DNA from: Rhodanobacter sp.
GTDB lineage: Bacteria; Pseudomonadota; Gammaproteobacteria; Xanthomonadales; Rhodanobacteraceae
Assembly: GCA_004298015.1 (NCBI GenBank)
Contig: SCSE01000003.1
Location: forward strand, 1 to 57,219
Length of the DNA stretch: 57,219 bases
Reading direction: 5' to 3'
The translations under genes were made by a program, and so were the position numbers. The notes below the pieces were generated by a model, which ran no database searches, was not told the origin of the DNA, and saw nothing but the letters and a program-made list of their open reading frames with translations. How positions within the stretch are numbered: position 1 is the first letter of the stretch; each line of letters opens with the position of its first letter. Below are positions 41,993-52,447 of the stretch, piece after piece.

Positions 41993-42979
41993 ATGACGAT
42001 ACGCAGAGTAAGAGTCTTGCTGGGCTGGGTCGGGATGGTGGCTTTCGGTGCGTTCGGCGCAGCCCATGCCAGTGTGTTGCCCGGACCGGTGGTGACGCCA
42101 CAATGGCTGCACGCGCATGCCGATGATGTGCAGATTGTCGACATCCGCGATGACTTGAATTCACTCACGGACAAGTCGACGTTCAGTACGGTCAATGGCA
42201 AGAAGATGCTCGACCGGGTCGGCGGCCACATTTTCGATGCGTTGTCGGTGAACTTCTGGGCCCTCCGCGAAAAGCGTGAGATCGACGGCAAGAAAGTGGA
42301 CTTCCTGCTGCCGACGGCGGAGGAGTTTCAGGCGGTGATGCAGGCCTCCCAGTTGGAGCATGGCAAACCGATCGTGCTGGTGCCGACGGGTGACGATGCC
42401 ACATCTCTTCAGGAGGCGGCATTTCTCGCCTACGAGCTGCAGCTGTTCGGCGAGCCGGCAGACCATGTCGCCATCCTGGACGGCGGTACCCACGCCTGGA
42501 TCATGGCCGGCTACGAAGTGGATATCGACGCGATCGCACCGATGGATTCGGGGCACTGGACCGCCAAGCCGCCTCGTGCGGACATGCTGGCGGACATTGC
42601 CCAGGTACAGGCAGCACAACGCAGCCACAAGCTGTTGCTGGATGCACGCCCGCTGGCCCAGTTTGCCGGCCTGGACCGCACGCCGGTGATACCGGTCAAG
42701 GGTCGCATCGCCGGCTCCAGCCCGCTACCGGCGGAGCTGTTGTACAGCCAGGCCGCCGATGGCTCGTGGCGTTTCCTGAAAGCCGCGCAATACAAGAAGG
42801 TACTCGCACTCGGCGGTATTCGTCATGTGGCGCCGGCGATTGTCTACTGCAACACCGGGCAATATGCGTCCGGTGCCTGGTTCGTGCTCGATCGCATCAT
42901 GGGCCTGAAGGGCCTGCGGGAGTACCAGGGCGGGATGAACGAATGGGTCAACCGCAAGTTGCCGGTGGTGACGCTCTGA
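41993..42979 (+). CDS. Exported sulfurtransferase with two rhodanese domains
   Basis: Thiosulfate:acceptor sulfurtransferase-like protein of 328 aa. ATG 41993 follows GGGAGGGGAAC and opens a signal peptide ending AHA. The N-terminal rhodanese module (WLHAHADDVQIVDIRDDL onwards) has lost its cysteine: the active-site loop reads LVPTGDD. The C-terminal module keeps the nucleophile in VYCNTGQYASGAW (Cys about residue 286), followed by GLREYQGGMNEWVN. This one-active, one-inactive layout is normal for thiosulfate sulfurtransferases. Periplasmic location suggests detoxification of sulfane sulfur or cyanide. Confidence 0.87.
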   Translation: MTIRRVRVLLGWVGMVAFGAFGAAHASVLPGPVVTPQWLHAHADDVQIVDIRDDLNSLTDKSTFSTVNGKKMLDRVGGHIFDALSVNFWALREKREIDGKKVDFLLPTAEEFQAVMQASQLEHGKPIVLVPTGDDATSLQEAAFLAYELQLFGEPADHVAILDGGTHAWIMAGYEVDIDAIAPMDSGHWTAKPPRADMLADIAQVQAAQRSHKLLLDARPLAQFAGLDRTPVIPVKGRIAGSSPLPAELLYSQAADGSWRFLKAAQYKKVLALGGIRHVAPAIVYCNTGQYASGAWFVLDRIMGLKGLREYQGGMNEWVNRKLPVVTL

Positions 42980-42998
42980 TCACCTCGCGAGTGTAGTC

Positions 42999-43033
42999 GG
43001 CGAGCCGGATTCGATGAATCGACCCGGCTCGCC
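42999..43033. terminator. Bidirectional hairpin
   Basis: ggcgagccgg and ccggctcgcc form a perfect 10-bp stem with a 15-nt loop in the gap between the convergent rhodanese and acylase genes. Confidence 0.6.
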
Positions 43034-43081
43034 TTCACCGCGCTGGTGCGCCAGTGAGCCATCACGCCGATGCGGACGGGG

Positions 43082-45319
43082 TCATCCGCCGGGGTGGTAC
43101 ACCCGTTCGACATGACCTTTGAGCTGGTCGGGCCAGAAGTAGACCGGGCGCAGATTGCCGGTGGTGTAGCGCTCGGCTTCGTCGTTGAAGTGCGGCGAGC
43201 CGGGGTGGCCGCTCTCGCCACCGGCGGTGACGGCGCGGGCCCGGACCCTGGGGCCGAACTCGACCACCGCGACGAAACTGTTGCCGCTGGTGCCGTAATA
43301 GCGTTTGGTGCCCGGCCAGCGGTGTGCACCGAAGGAGGCCAGCGAACCCCAGCGCGAGGAGACGAACGGCACCGGGATGCTTGGCTGGCTGTCATCGAAG
43401 TGCGGTCGGATGGCGTCGTCCAGGCGCTGGAAGCGGTTGATCTGCCCCCACGCCGTGCCCCAGCTGCCGAAGTCGTGCCGCAAGCGATCGACGGCCTGCG
43501 ACAGCGCCACGAGCCGCGTGTGCGCGCCGGCTTTTGCGGCCATGGCGTCATAGATGGAGAGGCCTTCGGCGGCATCGGACTGGCTGACCTTGTCCCACAG
43601 CGTGTCACCCCAGAACACTGCCAGCGAGGTTGGCATCGAGGTGATGCCCCAACGGTAGTCCCAGTGCCGCAGCAAGTCGATCGGGCCGGCCAGCTTTTTC
43701 TTCATCGGGTCGCTGGCCGGCAGGGCGTCGTAGTCGGCGACCAGGATCGGGATCTGCCGCGCGAATGCGGGCAGATAGGGATCGAAGGCGTCGCTGATCA
43801 GCTTGGGTAGGGTGAAGTTCCTTGCCCCTGTCAGCAGCCGGGTCGCGTGGATGCCGCGTGGGTTTTCGCCGAACGTGTCCATGTAACGGGGGAAGTCGGA
43901 CTTCTTCGGGCTGTATCTTCCGGCGGCCGAGTAAGGCCAGTCATTGGTGTTGAAGACCCAGCCATTGGGTGGATTGAGCACATGCGGGATCTTGTCCAGC
44001 GGCGTCAGGCCATGCCAGTCGGTAGCCGGATCGCTGCCATCCACCGGGCGGGTGTAGTCGAAGCGGTTGTCGCGCTCGGGTACGAACTGCGGCAGCAGAA
44101 AGGCGATCTCGCCCCGGTCGTCGGCGAAGATCGTGTTGTTGGATGAGTTGGCCTTGAGTTCGGCCACCTTCATGTAGCTGGCGTAGTCATGGGTTTTGGT
44201 ACGCAGCCAGCTCTGCTCCAGCGCCGGGATCGGCCTGTTCATCAACGCCTCGGCGACCCACTTGCCAGCGGCAGCGCGCACGATCGGGCCATGATGGGTG
44301 AAATAGGCGGTGAAACGGCGTGTGCCCATCGTGCCGTCGCGCTGGCGAAAGCGAATAGCGATGACCCGCGAGGTCACCGGCCGCAGCTGCCTGCCATAGC
44401 GGTAGTAGCGTTTGCCGCCCTTGAGCACGATGGTCTCGGTAAAGGCGTCGACGACATCGGCGCCAGTTGAGGTGTGCATCCAGCCGACGTGCTTGTTGAA
44501 GCCCTGGTAGACGAAAAACTGGCCCCAGGTGACCGCCCCGTAGGCATCCAGCCCCTGCTCGGACGACATCTGCAGTTCGGAGCGGAAGTAGAACGAGGTG
44601 TGGGGGTTGATCAGCAGCAGGGCGTGGCCGTTGACGGTCAGTCCGGGCGCGATGGCGATACCGTTGGAGCCGGTCGGCTCGCTCCAGCTGGGGCGGGTTT
44701 TTGCCACGGCCACCGGTACATCACCTGGCTGGCCGTAGAACGCCGCCAGAGCCTTCAGGTTCACCCGTTCGATGTCGCCGCCGATGCTGCCTTCGGTGAA
44801 GCTCAGCGCCATCCATGGTTCGAAATGGGTGATTGCCTGCGGATGGACTTGCGGATGCATGGCGAGGAAGTAGTTGAGGCCATCGGCCCATGCGTTCATC
44901 AGCTGCTTCAACCAGTCCGGACTCTGCGCATATTGGCGTTTGAGTTCAGCCGGATATACAAACAGGCGCTGGCGCAGATCCTGCCAGATCGCGCCTTTGC
45001 CGTGGGCCTCGGCCATCAGGCCCACACTGGTGAGGTAGTTGGTCTCGACCCGGTTGAAGTCGTCCTCGGCCTGCGCGTAGATCATGCCAAATACCGCATC
45101 GGCATCGGTCTTGCCGTGCACATGGGCGATGCCCCAGTCATCGCGGGTGATAGTCACCGCTTGCGCCTCGCGTTGCCAGCGGGTGGCCTCCGGAGTGTGC
45201 GCCTGGGCGATCGTTGGCCACAGCAGCACCGCTATCACGGGCGTCGCGCTGCGCAAGATGCTCATGACGTCAACGCGACGCGAGCGGCGGCACAATCCTT
45301 TCATGCTGCGTGCGAACAT
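43082..45319 (-). CDS. Penicillin acylase family Ntn hydrolase, exported
   Basis: Amide hydrolase precursor of 745 aa that should self-cleave into alpha and beta subunits. A signal peptide (SATPVIAVLLWPTIAQA) precedes the alpha chain, which has DDWGIAHVHGKTDADAVFGM near 60-79 and AQAEDDFNRVETNYL. The beta-chain nucleophile is the Ser in PTGSNGIAIAP (about residue 218), preceded by Gly as required for autocleavage. The oxyanion Asn motif may be in ELKANSSNNTIFADDRGEIA. ATG 45319 has an AGGGGAA site; ATG 45265 is an alternative. Members include beta-lactam and acyl-homoserine lactone acylases, so quorum quenching is one possibility, not shown by sequence. Confidence 0.87.
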   Translation of the reverse strand: MFARSMKGLCRRSRRVDVMSILRSATPVIAVLLWPTIAQAHTPEATRWQREAQAVTITRDDWGIAHVHGKTDADAVFGMIYAQAEDDFNRVETNYLTSVGLMAEAHGKGAIWQDLRQRLFVYPAELKRQYAQSPDWLKQLMNAWADGLNYFLAMHPQVHPQAITHFEPWMALSFTEGSIGGDIERVNLKALAAFYGQPGDVPVAVAKTRPSWSEPTGSNGIAIAPGLTVNGHALLLINPHTSFYFRSELQMSSEQGLDAYGAVTWGQFFVYQGFNKHVGWMHTSTGADVVDAFTETIVLKGGKRYYRYGRQLRPVTSRVIAIRFRQRDGTMGTRRFTAYFTHHGPIVRAAAGKWVAEALMNRPIPALEQSWLRTKTHDYASYMKVAELKANSSNNTIFADDRGEIAFLLPQFVPERDNRFDYTRPVDGSDPATDWHGLTPLDKIPHVLNPPNGWVFNTNDWPYSAAGRYSPKKSDFPRYMDTFGENPRGIHATRLLTGARNFTLPKLISDAFDPYLPAFARQIPILVADYDALPASDPMKKKLAGPIDLLRHWDYRWGITSMPTSLAVFWGDTLWDKVSQSDAAEGLSIYDAMAAKAGAHTRLVALSQAVDRLRHDFGSWGTAWGQINRFQRLDDAIRPHFDDSQPSIPVPFVSSRWGSLASFGAHRWPGTKRYYGTSGNSFVAVVEFGPRVRARAVTAGGESGHPGSPHFNDEAERYTTGNLRPVYFWPDQLKGHVERVYHPGG

Positions 45320-45501
45320 CGTTTTCCCCTGTGGTCCGATACCGGTTGTCGCCAGGCGTGGTGAGTGCTCCACTGCGGGCTGTCGTCCGGGCCTCGCGAT
45401 CCGGATTTTCGTAGAAAAGGCCCATGGACGGCCGGCAGCAATATAGCCATTGCAAGAGCCACATGCTCAGTGTGACGTATCCGTTCAGGGAATCTTGTCA
45501 A

Positions 45502-46752
45502 ATGTTTAATGTTGTCGTCTCATGTCTGGTCGTCACGGCGTTGATGGCCTATCTCAACCACCGTTTTGTGCATCTGCCGACAAGCATCGGTGTGCTGGCG
45601 ATTGCGTTGCTGCTTTCGCTGGGCCTGGTGGTTCTGAAATCCTGGGGATTCAGCGGCCTGCATGCCTACGAAACGGCATTTTTGCGCAAGATCGATTTTT
45701 CCGAGGTGGTTCTCAAAGGCATGCTTTCAGTGTTGCTGTTTGCCGCCGCGTTGGAAATCGATTTCGACGAGTTGCGATCGCACCGTTGGTATATCGCCGG
45801 CCTGGCGATAGTCGGGACGGTCGCATCGACGGTGCTGATCGGCGGGGTCCTGTGGTGGGTGCTGCCATGGGCCGGCTTACAGCTGTCGCTGGCATATTGC
45901 CTGATTTTCGGTGCGTTGATTTCGCCCACCGATCCGATCGCTGTGGCCGGCATCATCCGCTCGGCGGGTGCGCCGCGAAGTCTCACCGTGGTGATCGGCG
46001 GCGAGTCGCTGTTCAATGACGGTATCGGCGTGGTGTTGTTTGCCCTTTTGCTGGGCATGGTCACCGGAGGCCATGGCCCGAACCTGACGCAAGGTGCGAT
46101 ATTGCTGGCACAGGAGGCCGGCGGTGGCCTGGCATTCGGCTTGTTGCTGGGTTATTTGACCTACCGCCTGCTGCGCAGCATCGACAACTATCAGGTGGAG
46201 GTGTTGATTACCTTGTCGGCGGTGCTCGGAGGGTATGCGCTGGCGCGCCATCTGCATGTTTCGGGGCCGCTCGCCATGGTGGTGGCGGGACTGGTGGTGG
46301 GCAACCGCGGACGTGCGCTCGGCATGTCCGATCTCACCCGCACGCATCACGATCACTTCTGGGAATTGCTGGACTGGATGCTCAACTCGGTCCTGTTCGT
46401 GCTGATCGGCCTGGAGTTCGCCGCGGTCTCGTTTTCGCCGCAGGTATTGCTGGTCTCGGCCGGGATGATCGTGGTGACTCTGGTGGCACGATTGCTGTGC
46501 GCAGGCCTGCCGGTGGCCTTGTTTTCCCGCTTCTTCGGCCTGCCACGTGGTGGCTGGCAGGTATTGACCTGGGGCGGGCTGCGCGGGGCGATTTCGGTGG
46601 CGCTCGCGTTGTCGCTTCCGGCCGGTGCACCGCGTGACCTGATTCTGGCGATGACGTACTACATCGTGGTGTTCTCGATCCTGGTGCAGGGCCTGAGCAT
46701 CGGTAAGGTCGTGCGTTGGTTCACCGCCGCCGAGGCCCGACCGGAGGGGTGA
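45502..46752 (+). CDS. Na+/H+ antiporter, CPA1 (NhaP) family
   Basis: Inner-membrane cation/proton exchanger of about 416 aa with 12-13 hydrophobic segments. The ion-binding core has SPTDPIAVAGIIRSAG near 134-149 and GESLFNDGIGVVLFALLLG near 160-178, whose Asn-Asp pair is the CPA1 transport motif. LTWGGLRGAISVALALSLP near 352-370 is also typical. There is no long cytosolic C-terminal tail. ATG 45502 is chosen; ATG 45463 would add 13 hydrophilic residues. It contributes to pH and sodium homeostasis and stands alone. Confidence 0.9.
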   Translation: MFNVVVSCLVVTALMAYLNHRFVHLPTSIGVLAIALLLSLGLVVLKSWGFSGLHAYETAFLRKIDFSEVVLKGMLSVLLFAAALEIDFDELRSHRWYIAGLAIVGTVASTVLIGGVLWWVLPWAGLQLSLAYCLIFGALISPTDPIAVAGIIRSAGAPRSLTVVIGGESLFNDGIGVVLFALLLGMVTGGHGPNLTQGAILLAQEAGGGLAFGLLLGYLTYRLLRSIDNYQVEVLITLSAVLGGYALARHLHVSGPLAMVVAGLVVGNRGRALGMSDLTRTHHDHFWELLDWMLNSVLFVLIGLEFAAVSFSPQVLLVSAGMIVVTLVARLLCAGLPVALFSRFFGLPRGGWQVLTWGGLRGAISVALALSLPAGAPRDLILAMTYYIVVFSILVQGLSIGKVVRWFTAAEARPEG

Positions 46753-46976
46753 ATTCAAATTTACCGCACATGTCGGTCGATGAATCATCGGCAGACCGGC
46801 ATGGGCGCATTTGTGGCGGTGGCTTCGCCGGGACCATGCAGAGCTTCGCAAATGATCTCTGGAGGTTTCGCGGTCGAGGCTCAAGCATAATCACGCTCTC
46901 GACGTCGCTTGTGGCTGCCGCTGGCCGTGATGCGACTGGCGTGCGATACCCGGAGGACGCGGTGACTCGAGACACT

Positions 46977-49900
46977 TCAGCGTCGGTTTCCACGGCCGGG
47001 ATCCTGAGGGGTGCTCAACAATTCGGCGCAGGCATCGGCTGAAACGGGGCGGCTGTAGTAATAGCCCTGCATGTCTGCGCAGCCGTAGGCTCGCAGCACG
47101 TCGGCTTCTTCCAGGGTTTCCACACCTTCGGCGATCAGGCGGTATCCGAGTGCACCTGCCATGCCGATGATGGCCTGCACGATAGCTTGATGCTTGGGAC
47201 GGGATGGCAGCTCGCTGACGAAGCTCCGGTCGATCTTGATGGTGTCGAACTCATATTGGCTCAGGTAGTTCAGGCTGGAGTAGCCGGTGCCAAAGTCGTC
47301 GACGATCAGACCCACCCCCATCTTTCTGAGTTCGGCGAGCAAGGCGCGGGTCTGATCCTGCTGGGCGAACATCTGGCTCTCGGTGAACTCGATTTCAAGC
47401 ATGTCCGGTTGCAGCCCGGATATCGCCAACGCATCGCGTGTGCTCTGCAGCAGGCGTTGAACGTCGAGCCGCGCCAGCGATACATTGACCGAGACCGGCA
47501 CGATTCTCTTGCCGGCGTCTTGCCAGGCACGCATTTGCCGGCACGCCTCGAGCATCACCCAGGCGTCAATCTGGGCGATGAGTCCGATCTCTTCGGCCAA
47601 TGCGATGAACTGGTCAGGTTGGCTGACTTCGCCTTCGGGCCTCTGCCAGCGGACAAGCGCCTCCGTTCCGATGATGTGGCCCGCTGGTGTTCGGTACTTG
47701 GGCTGGTAAACCAGGAATAGTTCGTTGTCGTGAAGGCTGCGCCGAAGGGCATGTTCAAGCATGAGTCGTTGTTCTGCACGCTGGCTCATTTTTTGCGTGA
47801 AGTAACTGTAGCGCCCTCGTCCGCTCTGTTTTGCATGGTAAAGCGCCGTGTCTGCCTGCTTCATGAGGGTCCTGGTGTCGCTTGAGTCCTCCGGGAAAAT
47901 CGCGATACCGATGCTGGCGGAAACATGCAGTTCTCGGCCATCGAAGATGATGTCGCGCTCGATCGCCGCGATGATTTCTTCGCTCACCCGCGCCGCGTCA
48001 CGCAAGTCGTTCAGGCGGTTGAGAAGAACCATGAACTCGTCACCACCCTGACGGCTGACGGTGTCATCCATCCTGATGACACGGCGCAGACGGATGGCTA
48101 TTTCCCCCAGCACATGGTCGCCTGCAGGATGCCCGAGCGAATCGTTGATATTTTTGAAATGATCGAGATCGATGAACAGTAGCGCACCCTGGTCGCCTGG
48201 GTGCAGGCTGGCAAGGGCATGCGACAGGCGATCATGGAGCAATACCTGGTTGGGCAGGTCGGTAAGGCGGTCGTGCTGGGCCAGGTGGGACATCTTCAGT
48301 GCCATGGCACGCGATTCGCTTACGTCACGCAATACCAGAATGCCGCCGATGACCAGGCCCTCCCGATTGTGAATGGGAGCAGCCGAATCTTCCACGGGAA
48401 GCTCGGTGCCGTCGCGACGAATGAGCTTGCTGTCCAATTGCAGCGCGACATTTCGGCCATCCCTGATGGCGATTTCGAGTGGATTGATCGAAGCATGGCC
48501 GGACTGCATGTCCATCAGCTTCACCACCTCGGCAAAAGACCTACCAAGTGCCGAGCCTTCATGCCAACCGGTCATTCTTTCGGCGACGGGATTCATCATG
48601 GTGATGCAAAGGGCTACATCGCAGGCAATCACGGCATCGCCGATCGAATCAAGCATCATTTGCGACTTGCTCATTGCCTCGAAGAGCCTTGCCTCCGCCT
48701 GCTTGCGGGCGGTGATGTCGATTCCCAGCTTGTAGATCCCGCGTACTTTGGCGTTGATCACATGAGGGACGTACGTCATCTCGAACGTGCGGCCATCATC
48801 GAGCTGGAGGTCAAGTTCGACGCGCTCGCCCTTCAGGCACGCCTGCTGCCTTGGACGCAGCAAAGGTGTATAGCGCTCGCCGGCAACCTCTGCGGAGGAC
48901 CGGCCGAGGAGCATGGATGGAGGCATGCCCCACAAATCGACATAGCGTTCGTTGGCGAAGCGGTAAATCAGCCGGTCATCGAGATAGGCGATCAGCGCGG
49001 GTACGTTGTCGGTGATTTCCTTCAGCCGTGACTCCAGTTCCACGCGGTCGCTGATATCCTGGGCGAGGACAAAAAAACCGACAGTGGCGTCCTGTCGGTC
49101 TGTTTGCGGTTCGAGGTTAACCTCCAGCCGGCGTCCCAGCGGAGTGGTAATGGCAAATTGTTGCGGGTTCCCCTGCAGTACCTGCTGAATGCGTGGTTCA
49201 ATCGTCTGCCCGAGCGCCTTTCCGAAAATCTCTCGCGGCGTCTTGCCGAGAATTTTTTCCACCGGCAACCCGTAGAAAGCCTCGAACTTGCGGTTGACGA
49301 AGCGATAGCGTTGCCCGGCATCGAGTTGGCCGATCAGGGCGGGCACATTGTCAGTGACAATACGCAGCTGGTCGGTGATGCCTTCAAGCTCACGGCCCAT
49401 GCGCTTTCGCTGGGCGATTACGATGCTGATCAGCAACGGTCCGATCACGGTCATGGCCGAATAGAACGCAATGCCCTCGGCGTGGGTGTGCGCGAGCCCA
49501 GCCAATGGCGGCACCCACGCCTTTGCTTCGGCCATCGCCAGTATGAATATGGTGATAATGTTGATGGTGCAGGCAAGGCTGGTGCCAAACACCCCCAGGC
49601 GGTACGCCGCGAAGAGCAGCGGTATCGACAAGATGATGAAGGGTTCCTGGAAGTAGACAATCGTCAGTATGGTCAGGCCGACCGACAGCAGCAAGGTGCT
49701 CCAGAACACATAGGCGTGCCGGCCAAAAGACAGGGCGTACAGGCGTTGTGAGCTGTAGGCGATCAGGGGCGGTGCGAGGATAAGCATGCCCATGGCGTCG
49801 CCCACCCACCACTTCCTGAATTCGTGCGGCCAGTGCGTACCAAAGGCTGCGTTGATCACGAAGGCACCGACAAGAGCACCGGTAGCGGGGGCGATCAAGA

Positions 49901-50294
49901 CAAGTGAAATCAGACCTTTGAGAAAAAATCGATCGTCCGGGTGACGGTCCAGCCGAAGGTTCAACAAGCGAGCCCCGGTCACGGCTACAGCCACTTCGGT
50001 CATGTTGGCGACACCGATACCCAGCGATGGAATCCATGGCGCGCTCATCAACACGTTGGCGATGGCTGATCCCGACAAGGCCAACAACATCGCCAGCGGC
50101 AGGGACTGCATAACGCTGCGCAAAAGCAGTGCCACCAGCATGGCATTCGCGAACCAGACCTCGGCCACGTTCACGGCATGACGCGACCAGAAGATCATCG
50201 CCAGTGACAGCAGGAGATATGCAGCGAAGATCCTGACGACGGACGAGGGGGTGCCCCAGTCCTTGGCCGGAAGCACGCGCGAATCCTCCATCAT
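46977..50294 (-). CDS. Membrane-bound GGDEF/EAL protein with MASE1 and three PAS domains
   Basis: Cyclic-di-GMP turnover protein of 1105 aa. Order: MASE1 membrane sensor of about eight helices (residues 20-300), three PAS domains (about 312-430, 434-540, 555-680, each starting with a variant of ITDNVPALI or SIGDAVIA), GGDEF domain with RQGGDEFMV near 749, and EAL domain with GTEALVRW near 877, DDFGTGYSSL and EGVETLEEAD. The GGDEF and EAL signatures are both intact, so either or both activities are possible. The first two PAS domains look like an internal duplication. No partner genes are adjacent. Confidence 0.92.
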   Translation of the reverse strand: MMEDSRVLPAKDWGTPSSVVRIFAAYLLLSLAMIFWSRHAVNVAEVWFANAMLVALLLRSVMQSLPLAMLLALSGSAIANVLMSAPWIPSLGIGVANMTEVAVAVTGARLLNLRLDRHPDDRFFLKGLISLVLIAPATGALVGAFVINAAFGTHWPHEFRKWWVGDAMGMLILAPPLIAYSSQRLYALSFGRHAYVFWSTLLLSVGLTILTIVYFQEPFIILSIPLLFAAYRLGVFGTSLACTINIITIFILAMAEAKAWVPPLAGLAHTHAEGIAFYSAMTVIGPLLISIVIAQRKRMGRELEGITDQLRIVTDNVPALIGQLDAGQRYRFVNRKFEAFYGLPVEKILGKTPREIFGKALGQTIEPRIQQVLQGNPQQFAITTPLGRRLEVNLEPQTDRQDATVGFFVLAQDISDRVELESRLKEITDNVPALIAYLDDRLIYRFANERYVDLWGMPPSMLLGRSSAEVAGERYTPLLRPRQQACLKGERVELDLQLDDGRTFEMTYVPHVINAKVRGIYKLGIDITARKQAEARLFEAMSKSQMMLDSIGDAVIACDVALCITMMNPVAERMTGWHEGSALGRSFAEVVKLMDMQSGHASINPLEIAIRDGRNVALQLDSKLIRRDGTELPVEDSAAPIHNREGLVIGGILVLRDVSESRAMALKMSHLAQHDRLTDLPNQVLLHDRLSHALASLHPGDQGALLFIDLDHFKNINDSLGHPAGDHVLGEIAIRLRRVIRMDDTVSRQGGDEFMVLLNRLNDLRDAARVSEEIIAAIERDIIFDGRELHVSASIGIAIFPEDSSDTRTLMKQADTALYHAKQSGRGRYSYFTQKMSQRAEQRLMLEHALRRSLHDNELFLVYQPKYRTPAGHIIGTEALVRWQRPEGEVSQPDQFIALAEEIGLIAQIDAWVMLEACRQMRAWQDAGKRIVPVSVNVSLARLDVQRLLQSTRDALAISGLQPDMLEIEFTESQMFAQQDQTRALLAELRKMGVGLIVDDFGTGYSSLNYLSQYEFDTIKIDRSFVSELPSRPKHQAIVQAIIGMAGALGYRLIAEGVETLEEADVLRAYGCADMQGYYYSRPVSADACAELLSTPQDPGRGNRR

Positions 50295-50395
50295 CAGAGC
50301 TTTGCCGGGTTCATGCTATGAATCTATCACGGGAAAAGCTGCCACCGTCGGACAAGACTTGCTTGCCGTCGGCTGCTGTCGATAGCGGTACTCTG

Positions 50396-52135
50396 CTACA
50401 TACGCTCCAGCGTCTCCAGTCCCAGCAACTGCAACCCCAGTGTGAGCGTGCGGCCGGTCAGTGCTGACAGGCGCAGGCGGCTTTGCCGCGTGGTTTCGTC
50501 TGCGGCAGACAGCACCGGGCAGTGCTCGTAGAAGCTGGAGAACAGACCGGCCAGTTCATACAGATACGCACACAGCATGTGCGGCGTGCCCTTGTCGCCG
50601 ACACCGACCAGTACCTCGGCGAACTGGGCGAGTTTGCTGGCCAGCTCCTGCTCTTGCGGTGCATCGATGCGGATCGCGCCGGGCAGTGCATCGGCACTCT
50701 GGCCGAGCTTGCGGAAGATACTGGTGACGCGGGTGCTGGCGTACAGCAGGTAGGGCGCGGTGTTGCCCTCGAAGCTGAGCATCTGTTCGAAGTTGAAGCT
50801 GTAATCGCTGCTGCGGTGCTTGCTCAGGTCGGCATATTTCACCGAGCCGATACCGACCACACGGGCTATCGTGCGCAGTTCGTCCTCGGCCAGCTCCGGG
50901 TTCTTTTCGCGGACCAGGGTATAGGCACGTGCCTCGGCTTCGTCGAGCAGGTCAATCAGTTTGACCGTCCCGCCGTCGCGGGTCTTGAACGGCTTGCCGT
51001 CGGCACCGTTCATAGTGCCGAAGCCCATGTGTTCAAGCTGCATGCCTTCATGCACGAAACCGGCGCGACGGGCGACTTCGAAAACCTGCTGGAAATGCAG
51101 TGCCTGACGCTGGTCGACGAAATACAGCGCGCGGTCGGCGTGCAGCACCCGGCTGCGGTAGCGCACGGCGGCCAGATCGGTACTTGCATAGAGGTAACCG
51201 CCGCCGGCCTTCTGTACGATCACTGGCAGCGGGTTGCCCTCGGCATTCTTGAATTCGTCGAGAAACACGCACTGGGCACCCTGGCTCTCGACCAGCAGGC
51301 CAGCCTTGTCGAGATCAGCGACGACGTTGGCCAGGTCCCCGTTGTAGGCGCTTTCACCCTTGACGTCGGCCGCGCTCAGCTTGACGTTGAGGCGATCGTA
51401 GGCTTGCTGGCAATGGGCCAGTGAAATGCTGTTGAAGCGCCGCCACAGGGCGAGGCAATCCGGATCGCCTGCCTGCAACTTCACCACCAGCGCGCGCGCG
51501 CGCGCGGCGAACTCGGTCGAGGCGTCGAAACGCTGCTTGGCGGCACGGTAGAACCCTTCGAGGTCGGACAGCCCGGTTTCGCCGGTTTCCGGCTGCTCCT
51601 GCAGGTAGGCCAGCAGCATGCCGAACTGGGTACCCCAATCGCCGACATGATTCTGGCGTATCACCGTGTCGCCGAGGTATTCCAGCACCCGGGCGACGGC
51701 ATCGCCGATGATGGTAGAGCGCAGGTGGCCGACGTGCATTTCCTTGGCCAGGTTCGGCGAGGACAGGTCGATTACGACCCTCTGCGGCGCACGATCCCGG
51801 TGCACGCCGAGCCGCACATCGTCGAGTGCGGCGTCGAGACGTCGCGCCAGTGCCTGGTGGTCCTGGTAGAAGTTGAGGAAGCCGGGTCCGGCGATCTCCA
51901 CCTTGCTCAGTTGCGGGTTGGCCGGCAGCGCATCGCGCAGCTTTTCGGCGAGGTCGCGTGGCTTCGATCCGGCGGGCTTTGCCAGCATCATCGCGATATT
52001 GCTGGCAAAGTCGCCGTGGCTCTTGTCGCGGGCATGCTCGACCTGGATCGCCACGTCGAGTCCACTCGGCAGCACGCCGTCGTCGACCAGGCGGACAAGG
52101 GCTTGCTGGATCAGTTCACGGATGAGGTCTTTCAT
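50396..52135 (-). CDS. argS: Arginyl-tRNA synthetase
   Basis: Charges tRNA-Arg. It is 579 aa. The HIGH-type motif is [12 protein letters not shown] near residues 130-141, preceded by the ArgRS-specific [13 protein letters not shown] [14 protein letters not shown]. The KMSK position reads [11 protein letters not shown], as usual for this enzyme, which lacks a true KMSK. The N-terminal add-1 domain and the C-terminal anticodon-binding domain ([15 protein letters not shown] onwards) are complete. ATG 52135 is used; the frame runs open to 52375 without family resemblance. A 20-nt alternating CG run at about 51488-51508 encodes Ala/Arg in a helix. Confidence 0.96.
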   Translation of the reverse strand: MKDLIRELIQQALVRLVDDGVLPSGLDVAIQVEHARDKSHGDFASNIAMMLAKPAGSKPRDLAEKLRDALPANPQLSKVEIAGPGFLNFYQDHQALARRLDAALDDVRLGVHRDRAPQRVVIDLSSPNLAKEMHVGHLRSTIIGDAVARVLEYLGDTVIRQNHVGDWGTQFGMLLAYLQEQPETGETGLSDLEGFYRAAKQRFDASTEFAARARALVVKLQAGDPDCLALWRRFNSISLAHCQQAYDRLNVKLSAADVKGESAYNGDLANVVADLDKAGLLVESQGAQCVFLDEFKNAEGNPLPVIVQKAGGGYLYASTDLAAVRYRSRVLHADRALYFVDQRQALHFQQVFEVARRAGFVHEGMQLEHMGFGTMNGADGKPFKTRDGGTVKLIDLLDEAEARAYTLVREKNPELAEDELRTIARVVGIGSVKYADLSKHRSSDYSFNFEQMLSFEGNTAPYLLYASTRVTSIFRKLGQSADALPGAIRIDAPQEQELASKLAQFAEVLVGVGDKGTPHMLCAYLYELAGLFSSFYEHCPVLSAADETTRQSRLRLSALTGRTLTLGLQLLGLETLERM

Positions 52136-52447
52136 TGGTTTTTTGCTCTCGCGGCCAGCAACGGAACTTGGGGTGTCCCGGCGCCATGGGCTAAAACCCG
52201 TCAGTATCCGTGACCGTCGCCGACTTGCCAACTTTGTGACAGGTTCACCACCGGGCGTGTTGGTGGTAGTAACGGAACATCGACGGCGGACCCCGATCCG
52301 TTCGGGGCAGAACGAATAAGGTGCAAGGCCGGCAGGCAGCCGGTGTTCGATCCCGACGTGCCTGCTATCCGACATGCGGATTTCTGGCGCGAGAATAGCA
52401 GGGGGCGTATCGCAACAACCCCTGAGCCGGTCGATGCCGGGCCGCGT
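52136..52447. other. Intergenic region between epimerase gene and argS
   Basis: This 312-bp region is upstream of argS and downstream of the epimerase gene, both on the minus strand. It should hold the argS promoter. I see no gene, repeat or tRNA. Confidence 0.4.

Noticed and set aside
45877..46884. Minus-strand 335-codon frame opposite the Na+/H+ antiporter
   Set aside because: Same pattern of Gln/Arg/His-rich antisense translation; the sense-strand protein has strong family motifs.
51485..51512. Alternating CG run inside argS, possible slippage or Z-DNA site
   Set aside because: It encodes a normal Ala/Arg helix of ArgRS and the reading frame is intact, so no special function is supported.
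52320..52380. tRNA-like stretch (ggtgttcgatccc) near argS
   Set aside because: The T-loop-like sequence lacks matching acceptor, D and anticodon stems at the right distances.
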